64,000 bases of DNA, taken from the NCBI RefSeq assembly GCF_008806595.1, contig NZ_VZRB01000036.1, positions 1 through 64,000 on the forward strand, in the 5' to 3' direction. Positions within the stretch are counted from its first letter, which is position 1. Every line of letters begins with the position of its first letter. This DNA is from Streptomyces luteolifulvus. GTDB taxonomy: Bacteria > Actinomycetota > Actinomycetes > Streptomycetales > Streptomycetaceae. The position numbers and the translations under genes are program-made. The notes under the pieces are model-generated. The model saw nothing but the letters and a program-made list of their open reading frames with translations, did not search any database and was not told the origin of the DNA. Below, one piece after another: positions 35,578 through 46,100 of this stretch.

Positions 35578-35584
35578 AAGGAGA
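35578..35584 (+). promoter_or_regulatory. Strong ribosome site AAGGAGA before the first Esx gene
   Basis: AAGGAGA lies only four bases before GTG 35589. It decides that start rather than a downstream one, and suggests high translation of the small secreted protein. Confidence 0.7.
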
Positions 35585-35588
35585 TCAG

Positions 35589-35924
35589 GTGTCCGACACT
35601 TCCCCCGGCCTCAAGGTTTCGTCAGCGGTACTCACCAGGACCATCAACGAACTGGATGAGCACCTCAGCACGATGGAGCGGGCCTACACCGAGTCCGAGG
35701 ACATCGCGCGGCAGGTCGCGCAGAGCATGCGGTCCACCGCCGGAACCAAGTTCATCGCGAAGATCGAGAACTGGCAGCGCGGTTACCGCACGGTGATGGC
35801 CGAGTACAAGGACCTCCTGGAGGCCGTCGGCATCACCAGCAAGGTCATGACGGACACCGCCGGTGAGGCGGACGCCAACATGGACCTGTGGACCGGCGAC
35901 GTCTACGACATTCTCGGCAAGTGA
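35589..35924 (+). CDS. esxA: WXG100-family ESX protein (EsxA-like)
   Basis: Predicted 111 residues, GTG start. Two long helices are joined by NWQRGYRTV, which gives the W-x-G turn near residue 58. A YTESE segment, which fits the YxxxD/E signal, lies in the first helix. The protein should form a helical hairpin that pairs with the next gene's product and is exported by EccC. No signal peptide. It is the first of two Esx-type genes, with 64 bases between them. Confidence 0.82.
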   Translation: MSDTSPGLKVSSAVLTRTINELDEHLSTMERAYTESEDIARQVAQSMRSTAGTKFIAKIENWQRGYRTVMAEYKDLLEAVGITSKVMTDTAGEADANMDLWTGDVYDILGK

Positions 35925-35988
35925 CCCCGGGCGACGGCTCCCCTCTCCCCCGCCTCCCCCTTCTTCCTCTCCTCCGTAAGGAACGCGC

Positions 35989-36285
35989 ATGAGCGACATG
36001 GACATGGACATCAAGCATGGCGAACTCGAAGACGCCAATGCCCATATGAAGCAGGTCGCCGCCACCATGGACTCGGCCCTGGACGCCGTCATGGCGCGCC
36101 TCGAAGCCATCCGGTCCGAGTTCACCGGTGAGGCGGCCAAGGAGTTCGCGGAGTTCAAGCAGGCCGTGCACAGTCTGGACGCCAACCTGTCGCATCAGTT
36201 CGACAAGGGCGCGGACCTGCTGGCGGACGCCCACAACATCATCCGCAACGGCGACCGCAGAAGCGCCTACCACTTCCAGCGCTGA
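35989..36285 (+). CDS. esxB: WXG100-like ESX protein (EsxB-like)
   Basis: Predicted 98 residues, ATG 35989, helical hairpin. The turn reads SEFTGEAAKEF, so the W of WXG is replaced by F while the Gly stays (F-T-G), a common variant. The C-terminal helix is amphipathic. It should heterodimerise with the preceding EsxA-like protein. Both are typical small ESX substrates encoded beside eccB. Confidence 0.8.
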   Translation: MSDMDMDIKHGELEDANAHMKQVAATMDSALDAVMARLEAIRSEFTGEAAKEFAEFKQAVHSLDANLSHQFDKGADLLADAHNIIRNGDRRSAYHFQR

Positions 36286-36436
36286 GCACTTCCCCGGAAC
36301 CCGGCCCGCCGCCCTTCGCCGGTGCGCCGGGTTCCGTGGTTCCCGGGCCGGTCTGAACCCCGGTGTGGGGGGCTTCCGTTCTCCGTGGCGGACGACCCGG
36401 ACGACGGACGACCGAGATTTCGGCAGGAGAGCACTC

Positions 36437-36862
36437 ATGGGGACCCAGAAGGACGAGAAGGTCACGTCGATCACGGACGACGTGCTGCGCGACTACGCGT
36501 GGAAGTTCGACACGCTGCTCAGGGACTTCCAGGACCCGTCCGTGATGGCCCTGCTCTCCTGGGAGAAGGGCACCGGCGACAGCAAGCTCCTGGTGGGGAA
36601 CGTCAAGGAACTGCCCAGCGCCCTGTCCGTGCAGGAGGGGTTCGCGTCGCTGTGCAAGGAGCTGAACAGCGCGCTGGAAGCATTCCGCAAGATCGCCAAG
36701 TCGGCCAACCTCGACCTGATGTTCGTCAAGCAGACCTTCCAGAACTCCGACGACGAGTCCGTCGACGTCACCGAGATGTGGGAGATCCTCAACGACATCC
36801 AGCGGAACGCCGGCTCGGGCACCGGCACGGGCACCGGCAACCCCGCCCCGACCGGCAAGTAG
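36437..36862 (+). CDS. Helical ESX-locus protein of unknown role
   Basis: Predicted 141 residues from ATG 36437, after a GGAGAG site. Mostly helical with a conserved-looking core (VLRDYAWKFDTLLRDFQDP, ELPSALSVQEGFASLCKEL) and a Gly-Thr repeat tail (GTGTGTG). No WXG turn or signal. Its place between the Esx pair and the WXG/repeat protein suggests a substrate, chaperone or partner of the secretion system. No known family is recognised. Confidence 0.7.
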   Translation: MGTQKDEKVTSITDDVLRDYAWKFDTLLRDFQDPSVMALLSWEKGTGDSKLLVGNVKELPSALSVQEGFASLCKELNSALEAFRKIAKSANLDLMFVKQTFQNSDDESVDVTEMWEILNDIQRNAGSGTGTGTGNPAPTGK

Positions 36863-36902
36863 CGCGAACGCCGACGCCTCCGGAAGGGATTCCCGAGCAC
36901 CC

Positions 36903-39089
36903 ATGGCAACCTTCACCTGGGAACAGGCCATCAAGGTCCTTCTGCCCGACACCAACACGCTGACGACCCGCGAGGCGGCAACGTCCGAGAAGTGGGTGTC
37001 CCAAGACACCGTCCACGTCGAGATCGTGACCGGCGACGGCACGTCCCTGGCCGCAAAGTACGACGTCTCTCACATCATCCCCCTCACCCACGGGGAAAAC
37101 CCGCACGGCTGGTCGGACCTTTCCTGCGTGATCGGGTTCAACCTGGACTGGAAGAACGTCCTGGACAACACCCAGTCCAAGTACAACCTGTTCCAGGCCG
37201 ACTCCCGCAGGGCCATCGGGAACCTGCTGTTCTCTAGCACGCACAGTTCGGGAGCCGTCAGCCTCCCCTCCTTCGACTCCGCGGCGGACGTGATCCACGG
37301 TGCCCACTCCTGGCTGGCGAAGTGGGTCCCAATCCTCAAGCGCTGGGAGGAGGGGGTCGACGCCGACGAGAGCGAGTGGAAGGGCAGCGCGGCCGGAGCT
37401 TTCAGGAAGTTCCTCGACATCGTCCACATAGAGATGAGCAAGGTCCAGCTCGACCTTGCCCAGCCCATACCCGCGGCGGACGCCACCGGCTATCCGGACA
37501 CGTTCGACTTCTCTGGCAAGAGTGGCTACGAGAAGCTCATCGCCGACGCCAAGCAGCAGCTCAGCACCTCTCTCCTCGGGATGTACAACGCGCTTGACCA
37601 GTGGTGGTGGCCGCCGGGCTCACAGGAGATGGGCCACGACGCCAGCCCGGTGTGGCGCATGCGTGACGCGTTCGAAGCGGTCATGTCCAGCGCCACGTGC
37701 ACCTTCACGTGGAGGTACCAGAGTGCCGGCAACAACGGCACAGGCTACTACTACCCCGAGAACCCGAAGGTCGTCGACAACAGTGGATCCGACGTCACCC
37801 AGAAATTCTGGCTCGACGGCGTCGAAATCGCCGCCAAGAAGACGTGGCTGGAGAAACTGAAGACACTCGACGACGCGGCGCAGAAATACATGAGCGCGCT
37901 GGACACCGCGTACCTGGCGCTCGGAGGATCACTGCGCGAGGGCGTCTATCAGCCCCGTTTCCAGATGCCTACCGGCGGCGGCGCGGGCCCGGACCCCGAA
38001 GCTCCCCCCGGAAAGGGCGGGGGCGGCACGGGTGGAGGTGCCGGAGACATCGAAGGCATCGGAAAGGGCGGGTCGGACGGCGACGGCGGCATCGGAGGGG
38101 GGACCGGCGGCGGCACGGGCGGTCCGAAGTCCGGGCTTCCCGACTTCCTCCCCGGCAGCGGGAAGGGCGGCGGGCCGGGGTACCAGCCGCCGAGCACCCT
38201 GCCCGGGTCCGGCTCGTCGGGCGGCGGCGCCCCGCTGCTCGACAAGAACGGCAAGCCGGTCCTGGGCGCGGACGGCCAGCCCGTCCTGCTGCCGCCGGGC
38301 TCCCGCATCGGCAAGGACGGCAAGGTCTACGACAAGAACGGCAAGCCGGTCCTGGGGTCGAACGGCAAGCAGGTCGTCGCCCCGCCCGGCGCCAAGGTGG
38401 GACAGCCGCAGCCCACCCCCGACGACCTGCCGGGCAAGGGTCTGCCGGGGTCCAACTACGACCAGATCCTGCTCCCCGAGGATGCGAAGATCCTCCCGGA
38501 CGGCACCGTGGTCGACGCCAAGGGCAAGCCGGTACTCGACTCCAACGGCAACCCGTACGCGCTGCCCAAGGGCGCCACGATCAAGGACGGCGTCGTCGTC
38601 GACGCGAACGGCAAGCCCCTCAGCCGCGCGTACCAGCTGCTGACGAACTCCGAGCACGCCCTCACCTCCCGCCCCACACCGCACACCACGACCAGCGGCG
38701 GTCCGGCCGGCACCGACGGCAGACTCCTGGACCACTTCGGACGCGGAAGCGGCGGCACGGGGAGCGGCTCGAAGAACTTCACCGGCTCGGGGACCGGCGG
38801 CACCACCCTGTTCGGCGACCGGGCGGCGCGCTCCGCCGGGCTTCCCGAGACGGCCGCCGGCGCCACCGCCTCGGCCGGCGGGGACACCGGCGGGACGCAC
38901 GCGTCCGGCGGTACGGGCGGCGGCACGCAGAGCGCGTATCCCCCCATGATGCCGCCGATGAACCCCGGCGCGGCCGGCGGCGCCCAGCCCAACCAGGGCA
39001 AGGACCGGCAGCGCACCACCTGGCTCACCGAGGACGAGGACACCTGGGGCACCGACACCGGCTCCGTCAGCGGGGTCATCGGCCGCTGA
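36903..39089 (+). CDS. WXG-containing, Gly-rich repeat protein of the ESX locus
   Basis: Predicted 728 residues. The N-terminal 360 residues are helical, with SEWKGSAAGAFRKFL giving a W-x-G-type turn near 160. Then come a Gly-Pro-rich linker and tandem short repeats of the DKNGKPVLG type (at about 450, 470, 480, 540 and 565), reminiscent of wall-binding or beta-hairpin repeats. The C-terminus is rich in Gly/Thr and ends with TWLTEDEDTWGTD. The last motif looks like a conserved tag; I recall similar ends in other Streptomyces ESX proteins, but have not checked. It is probably exported and forms a surface or stalk structure. Gene order next to esx genes resembles PPE/EspB-type loci. Confidence 0.75.
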   Translation: MATFTWEQAIKVLLPDTNTLTTREAATSEKWVSQDTVHVEIVTGDGTSLAAKYDVSHIIPLTHGENPHGWSDLSCVIGFNLDWKNVLDNTQSKYNLFQADSRRAIGNLLFSSTHSSGAVSLPSFDSAADVIHGAHSWLAKWVPILKRWEEGVDADESEWKGSAAGAFRKFLDIVHIEMSKVQLDLAQPIPAADATGYPDTFDFSGKSGYEKLIADAKQQLSTSLLGMYNALDQWWWPPGSQEMGHDASPVWRMRDAFEAVMSSATCTFTWRYQSAGNNGTGYYYPENPKVVDNSGSDVTQKFWLDGVEIAAKKTWLEKLKTLDDAAQKYMSALDTAYLALGGSLREGVYQPRFQMPTGGGAGPDPEAPPGKGGGGTGGGAGDIEGIGKGGSDGDGGIGGGTGGGTGGPKSGLPDFLPGSGKGGGPGYQPPSTLPGSGSSGGGAPLLDKNGKPVLGADGQPVLLPPGSRIGKDGKVYDKNGKPVLGSNGKQVVAPPGAKVGQPQPTPDDLPGKGLPGSNYDQILLPEDAKILPDGTVVDAKGKPVLDSNGNPYALPKGATIKDGVVVDANGKPLSRAYQLLTNSEHALTSRPTPHTTTSGGPAGTDGRLLDHFGRGSGGTGSGSKNFTGSGTGGTTLFGDRAARSAGLPETAAGATASAGGDTGGTHASGGTGGGTQSAYPPMMPPMNPGAAGGAQPNQGKDRQRTTWLTEDEDTWGTDTGSVSGVIGR

Positions 39090-39138
39090 CACCCACCCGC
39101 GTGCGACACACCTCTTCCCCTCTCACGAAAGGCGGCCC

Positions 39139-39705
39139 ATGGCCATCGACTTCGACGGCATCATCAACGACGCGATGTCGGCCCTGCACGACCAGCGGGA
39201 CAAGATGCTCGCGGCCAAACGCGAACTGGACGCGGCGACCGCGTCCGCCACCTCCAAGGACCACATGGTGTCGGTGACGGTCGGCCCCCAGGGCCAGGTG
39301 GTCTCGATGACCTTCCACACCAAGGCGTACCAGTCGATGGCGCCGGCGGAACTGGCCACCGCCCTCGTCACCGTCCTCAACGAGGCGCGGGCCGCGATGG
39401 GCCGCCAGGTCATCGAACACATCAAGGGGTTCCAGGACTTCAGCGGACACCTGCGCAGCGTGACAGGGCTCGCCGGCACCCCCGTCGAGATGGACGAACT
39501 CCTCAAGCCGCTGCGGTCGATGGCCCCGTCCTTCGACCTGGAGGAGACCCTGGGCGAGTTCAAGGCGGCCAAGCAGGAGGAGTTCGCCGCCGAGGAGGAC
39601 ACGACGGTCGGCCGCGCCGGTGAACAGAAAACGAAGCAGGAGGAGTTCGCGGCCGAGGCCGAGAGCCGCATCCCCACCGGAAAGCAGGAGCAGTTCAGTG
39701 GCTGA
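39139..39705 (+). CDS. YbaB/EbfC-like (EspL-like) protein
   Basis: Predicted 188 residues. The N-terminal 110 residues follow the YbaB fold: a helix (DQRDKMLAAKRELDAATA), then SVTVGPQGQVVSMTF, then a helix AELATALVTVLNEARAAMG. The C-terminal part is charged, with repeated KQEEFAAE pieces. Actinobacterial ESX loci commonly encode such EspL-like proteins, which act as cytosolic chaperone-like partners rather than nucleoid proteins. It overlaps the following gene by 8 bases. Confidence 0.8.
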   Translation: MAIDFDGIINDAMSALHDQRDKMLAAKRELDAATASATSKDHMVSVTVGPQGQVVSMTFHTKAYQSMAPAELATALVTVLNEARAAMGRQVIEHIKGFQDFSGHLRSVTGLAGTPVEMDELLKPLRSMAPSFDLEETLGEFKAAKQEEFAAEEDTTVGRAGEQKTKQEEFAAEAESRIPTGKQEQFSG

Positions 39706-40006
39706 CGACCTGAAGGTCCTGAGCGACCTCAAGAACAAGTTCGCCCACTACGACGACTACCAGCGCTGCCTCACCGACCTCAGCCGGGCGATCATCCAGA
39801 TCAACAAGATCAACAAGGAGTCCGCGGGTCAGGACGAGATCGGCAAGACCTACCACCAGCAGGTCGACAAGCCCACCGTGAGCCTGACCGAGACCCTGGA
39901 CTACGTCAACAAGCGGCTGGGCTTGGTCGTGGACGCCGGGCACAAGACAGCCGACATCATGGCCAACGCGGACGAGGAGGCCGGAAACCAGTCGAACGGC
40001 TTCTGA
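39698..40006 (+). CDS. Small helical ESX-type protein (third Esx-like)
   Basis: Predicted 102 residues from GTG 39698, which overlaps the stop of the YbaB-like gene. Two helices: LKVLSDLKNKFAHYDDYQRCL and SLTETLDYVNKRLGLVVDAG. The WXG turn is missing, but length and hairpin layout resemble Esx partners, and there is no signal peptide. It ends 121 bases before the giant gene and may pair with the WXG100_2-like head of the giant protein. Confidence 0.7.
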   Translation: MADDLKVLSDLKNKFAHYDDYQRCLTDLSRAIIQINKINKESAGQDEIGKTYHQQVDKPTVSLTETLDYVNKRLGLVVDAGHKTADIMANADEEAGNQSNGF

Positions 40007-40127
40007 GGCCGGGCGGCCCCCACCACCCGGCCCGCGTCCGCGCGGTCACACCCCCACTGAACCGCGCGGACCGTCGTCCCCGTTCCTCCGGGCACAGCCG
40101 TCCGCCCGATCAGAGGACCTCCACACC

Positions 40128-43100
40128 ATGGCCATCAACCCGCCGGAAGGGATCGCCGACTTCCTCGGCTTCGTGTCGGGCATGGAGTGGCCCCAGGCCG
40201 ACGAGGACCTCATGCGGCGGGTGTCGGAGCACTACGCTTCCATCGCGCGGGACCTGGAGACGCTGTCCGGGTACGTCATCGAACTCATCCCGATCGTCAA
40301 GAACGACTTCGACGGCGAGGCCGCCGATGCGTTCCTCGTCGCCATGAACGACCTGACGGGCCAGACGGCGGGCGCGAACCAGCTGGAGCAGACGGCGGAG
40401 CTGTCCCGTCAGCTGTCCGCAGTGGCACTGAAGGTTGCCAACCAGGTCGAGTACACGAAGATCATGGCGATCCTCCAGCTGGTGCAACTGCTGGCCGAGA
40501 TCCTGTTCGCCACGATCTTCTCCCCCTTCACCTTCGGCGCGTCGTGGGGCCCGGTTTCGGCGGCGTTCCTGGCGACACGCGAGGGCGTCCACCAGCTCTT
40601 CCGGTGGCTGCTCCAGACGATCATCAGCCAGACCTTCATCGGCATCGTCGGCGGCATCTTCCAGGACACGGTGATCCAGCTCTACCAGCTCGGCGCGGGC
40701 CACACCACGAGCTGGAACACGGAGTCGCTGATCGACTCCATCAAGCAGGGCGCGCTGACCGGCGTGGTCGCCGGTCCGCTGGAGATCCTCGCGCACTACG
40801 GCGGCAAGCTGCTCGGCAGGCTCCTCGGCGGCAAGACCCCCGAGTCGATCATTAGCAAGCGGGTCGACGACGTGCTGAACAAGGTCGACGACACGCTGGA
40901 CGACATCGTGCCGAACCCGAAGCCCGACATCCGCACGGCCGGAACGGGGCTGAAGTCGAACCTGGACGACATCGCGTCCAAGACGGACAAGGACCTGCCG
41001 CCGATCCCGCCCAACAAGACACCGAACGAAGTAACTCCTCCCCCGGTCCCGCCGAAGACCGTCGGCGACGGTGTCCCGCCCACGACCACCACCAGCCGGC
41101 CCAGGACGGAGACGCCGGGCGGCACCACGCCCAAGGAGAAGCCGAACGCGCCGGCGTCGGGGGCGACGGGGGCTCCCGCCAAGGGCAAGGGCGGCGTGCC
41201 CACCACGAGCGAGGGCGACGTCCCCACCCCAGGCAAGACGGCAACCCCCTCCACGGACAAGCCCGATATTCCGGCCGCGAACCGGACGGAGACCATCGGC
41301 GGCCACGACGCTCCCGGCACGGGCAAGGCCGCAGCCGGGGACACGCCGACAGTGGGGACACCCGCCAAGGCCCCCGACACGTCGGCCGTCGGCCGGGTGG
41401 CAGGCGACGCCGGGACCCGGCTGGACGATCTCCTCGTCACCAAGGAGGCGCGGTCGGCCTTCGCCAAGGACGTCGGTGACCTCCTCGGCGGCGTCAGCCG
41501 CAATCTGGAGACCGGGTTCATGCGGCTCGGCGAGGGCACCATCGCGGACTCGTTCTCCAAGAAGATGGGCGACGTCTTCTCCAAGCATCTCGGGCAGGCA
41601 GGTGCCAGGGAGGCGGGCGAGGAGTTCGGCGAGATGCTGACCCGCAAGTGGGTACGGCTCGGCGCGGACCACACCGACCTGCCCGAGCTCCTCACCAAGG
41701 CGATGGGGGACTTCGGCCGGTTGGCCCCGCTGAAGAACCTCGCCGACTCGATGCCGAACCTGTTCGCCCGCTCCGAGCACAGCAACGCCCTGGCCCGCAT
41801 CTTCAAGCAGGAGAACCCGCTTCAAGGCAGCCCGATGTACCAGCTCGGCGGAGCCATCTCGTCCCTCCTCAACGAGGGCACGAACGAAATGCTGAGCGAG
41901 GGCTTCTACAACCTGATCTTCGGAGACGGGACGTTCAAGGTCAGCGGCGGCCCGTTCGCCTCCGGCGTGGCCATGGGAGCGCTGAGTCACGGCCTGCACC
42001 GGGCGTTCGAACCGATCACGGTGAGGTACCAGAACTGGGTCCTCACCCACCAGCACGCCGACAACCCGCACGACAGCAAGTACTTCGGGCTGCTGCATCC
42101 CATCAACATCGCCTCGTTCGTGGCGAACATGACGGGCAACCCGGCACCGTGGCCGGTCCCGCGCCCCACATCCGAGGCGCAGGACCAGAGCTTCACCCGT
42201 GACATGAAGGACATGGTGAAGTGGGTCTTCTCCAACCCCATCACCGGCACGCCCTTCTTCGCCGACCTGCCCCAGCGGCCGGACGTCACGGTCGAGAGCG
42301 ACGGTGACGGCGCCTTCACGCCCCTCGATCTGGACCTGGGTCCGTCGTTCGGCGACCAGATCGCCAAGGACCCACTGTTCCTGAACGAGCCGGACGGTGA
42401 CTCGTCCACCGACGCAGGCGGGAAGAAGGAGGGTGAGAAGGACCCCGACACGGCCGCCGAGCCGGCCCAGGTCACCGTCTCGTCGGACCTCTCCTCCCTG
42501 CTGGGCGGCGACAGGGAGAGCCTGACCCCGGACCTGACGGACCAGCACCAGGACCGGGCCACAGCCCGCCCCATGACACAGAGCAGCGGCAACCCGTTCA
42601 CCACCCCCGTAACGCCGCAGACGATCCCTCCGGCGCATACGGAGATGCCGGCGCAGGCCGAGCCGACGACGGGCCCCCTGCCCCACCCGCTCCAGACCGA
42701 AATAGACGAGGCCGCCGCGAACGGGCTCGACTACCTCATCCCCCACGACGGCGCGGACGACGACACCCTGCTCCCCGTCGGCGACGGCGGCGGTGACGAC
42801 GACGGCAACCGCCACCCCGATGACGACCGCGGTATCGGCGACGACCAAGGCGACGGCACCACCCTGCCGGTCGAAGCCCCGGTCCAGGACATCCCCTCCG
42901 GCATCGCCGTCGGTGTCCTCTCCCCCGCCCAGACCACCGCACTCCAGGCCATCCCCCAGCGCCCCGGCGTCTTCGTCGTTGGCATGCACACCGACCCCCG
43001 CACCCCCCACAACCCCGACGCCGTCCTCAAAGCCCTCACCGACGCCCACGACGACGGCCGACTCGACGGTGTCACCGAAATCCAGTTCACCGCCTGCAAC

Positions 43101-46100
43101 CTCGCCACCCCTGTCCACGAGTCCACCGTCAAGTCCGTTATGAGCGGCCTGTGGAAACACCGCACCACAACGGACACAACAACCCCCGACCCACTCACCG
43201 CCCGCGCCGCCGACGCCCCCGTCTGGTACATCCCCACCACGAACAGCGACACCGCAGACGGCCACCTCCTCACCGCCCAGCACATCGGACTCACCCCCGA
43301 CGGAAAGATCGCCGTCGTCGACCAAGGCGCCTGGCACGTCTACAGCGACAGCGGCGCCCCCGACCACACACCCACCCGCATCACCCCCCAAGCCGACACC
43401 CTCCCCGACGACGCGGTCCGCTTCCTCTTCCGCACGCCCGCGGTCGACACGGAACATCCCGACGCCGTCAAGTTCGGCCAGGGCGGCAACGGCGACGGTT
43501 CCAGTTCCGGTTCGCGTTCCGGCTCCGGCACCAGTTCCAACAACCCGTCGAACCAGGCGCCGCCCGGCGACGGCCTGCCCGCCTCGACCGAAGACCTGGT
43601 CCGCATCCGCTACATGGAGGCGTCGCAGACGTACGAAAGACGTCTCGCCGACTACCTGTCGACGCTGGCGGACGTCCAGGAGGTGGCGCGGGTGTTGTCC
43701 CGGACCGTCTGGGACAAGCTCAAGGACAGGCCGAACGTCCACCACGAACTGGGCACGAAGAGCATCGAGATGCCCGGCGCCGTGGGCGCGGACCGGGGAG
43801 CGCTGAAACAGGTCGTGGACGCGGGCAACCTGCGCGAACGCATGACCATGTTCTTCAACTCCATCGCCTCACAGGCCCTCCCCCAGAGGGTCCAGCAGAA
43901 ACCGAGCTACCCGGAATCCATCGCGAGAGAGCGTCCGCAGCGAATCGACAATCCTGACCTCGGCGACTACCGCAAGGCCGAGACGAAGATCAAGGAACTA
44001 CAGAGGACCGGAGCGGATCCGCAGGAGTTGGGCAAGCTCAACGAGAAATGGCAGGCGCTGGACTCCGTCCTGCGGCCCTTCAAGAAAGCGGACGCCGTGC
44101 CCCCGCTGAGCGGGCCGGAACAGGCGCTCGCCGTGAATTCGAGCGGGAAGCTGCGGTGGATCCCCGGCGGAAGCCGTTTCACTCTCAAGATGGACACGCC
44201 GGTGCAGCACGAGAGCGAGGAGCGGGGACGCCTGGTCATGGCCGGCACATCGGGCTCGGCCTACTCCTTCCACCGGTACGCCCAGTTGATGGCCGACCGA
44301 TGGAACATCCCCATCGACCACCAGACGCTGCGGCTCGCGATCATCGCCACCTTCGTCGGACAGGGCCATCACTCCCTGCCCGAGGTGTTCGCGGGTTCGT
44401 CCGCCTTCGCCGAGAACTACGGCGGCGGCACACGGCAGGACATCGAGGCCCTTCGTATGCCCGCCCCGCCACAGGCCCCGGGCCGGGACCATTACCGCGC
44501 CCTCGGTGTCCTGCCGGAGGAGGTGCTGCGCGCCCATGTCGCGGAGAACGGCCTGTTCCCCGACGAGATCGCCGAACAGTACCGGCTCCAGCTGTTCCAG
44601 GAGTACGCGGAGGCACAGTCCTCGGACGACTCCGACTCCGACGCCATGGACATCGACAGCGGGGACCCCCGGCCCAGGACGTCCTCCGGAAACAAGCGTG
44701 CTCTCGACGATGACGACGACAGGACCACGAAGTACCCACGCGACGACGGCAGCCCCGCCGTCCCCGAGGACTCCCCCCACACCCTGCCGGGGCAGCAGCT
44801 GCCCCAGGAGGTCAACCCGGCGGACCGACCGATTCCGGCGGACCGGTGGTCGGCGTGGAGGTGGACACCGGGCCGCCAGGACGTGCCGCCGCCCGCCCGG
44901 ATCCGCACCGAACGCTTCGACCCCTCGGCGAACCCGGACGCCACCGGTCCGTTCCCGGGCACGGCGGACCGGCGAATCGGCGACGGAACACTCGCGGGCC
45001 GGCGCACGCTGATCAGCGCCGACGTCCAACGCTTCAACGTGCCGCCGGACGGGGACAATGCGCCTGGCGGGGCCGTGCGTCTGGTGCAGATCACCCTTCC
45101 GGTGGTCGTCGACGACTCCCACTCGGCCTCCGACGTCGCCGCGCTGCGAGACCGGCTCCAGGACCTGCTCGACACCCATGTGAACCTGGGCTTCCAACTG
45201 CCCCGCAGCCGGGACCAGCTCCACATGGAGGTGCGGCTCGACCCCGTGGCCCCGACCCAGGACGGCGTCAAGGGTGAGGACTGGGTCACGGTGAGCCGGG
45301 ACGCCGGCACCGGGAACAGGTCCGACCAGCTGCACTTCCGTCTCCACGCCGACGACACGGATCCGGACGTGCGCAGCCGCGACGACGCCATGCTGCTGCA
45401 CGAACTGCTGCACTACGCGGGGCTGCCCGACCGTTACCACGACGCCGAGACGCTGTTCCGGCACACGCCCGACCGGGCCGACGCGTCCGGGGTCATGGCG
45501 ACGACCGCACTCCCCGACGGCACCCTGCCCCACCGCTACCTGGAGGCCATCGAGGACGTCACGGAGTCCGGTTCCGTCCTCCACGACAACACCGGTCCCG
45601 GCACATGGATCACCTCGCCGCCCGAGGCCTCGGTCCGGGACATCCCCTCCGGCATCGCCGTCGGCGTCCTCACACCCGCTCAGACCACCGCGCTCCAGGC
45701 CGTCCCCCGACGCCCCGGCGTCTTCGTCGTCGGCATGCACACCGACCCCCGCACCCCGCACGACCCCGACGCCGTCCTCAAAGCCCTCACCGACGCCCAC
45801 GACGAGGGCCGGCTCGACAACATCACCGAAATCCAGTTCACCGCCTGCAACCTCGCCACCCCCGACCACGAGAACACCGTCCGAACCGTCATGAGCGGCC
45901 TGTGGAAACACCGCGCCACGACCGGCACCACGACCCCCGACCCGCTCACCGCCCGCGCCGCCGACACCCCCGTCTGGTACATCCCCACCACGAACGGCGA
46001 CACAGAGGGTGGCGGCCACCTCCTCACCGCCCAGCACATCGGACTCACCCCCGACGGCAAGATCGCCGTCGTCGACCAAGGCGCCTGGCACATCTACAGC

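Noticed and set aside
42759..42900. GGCGACGAC-type repeats considered as a CRISPR or satellite
   Set aside because: They encode an Asp/Gly linker and have no spacer pattern. No CRISPR array was seen anywhere in the window.
40110..43745. Long minus-strand open frames opposite the giant gene (also at 44-48.8, 48.8-52, 52-56.5 and 56.7-59.2 kb)
   Set aside because: Antisense shadows; their protein text is rich in Arg/Gly/Val without domains, while the plus strand has repeated motifs.
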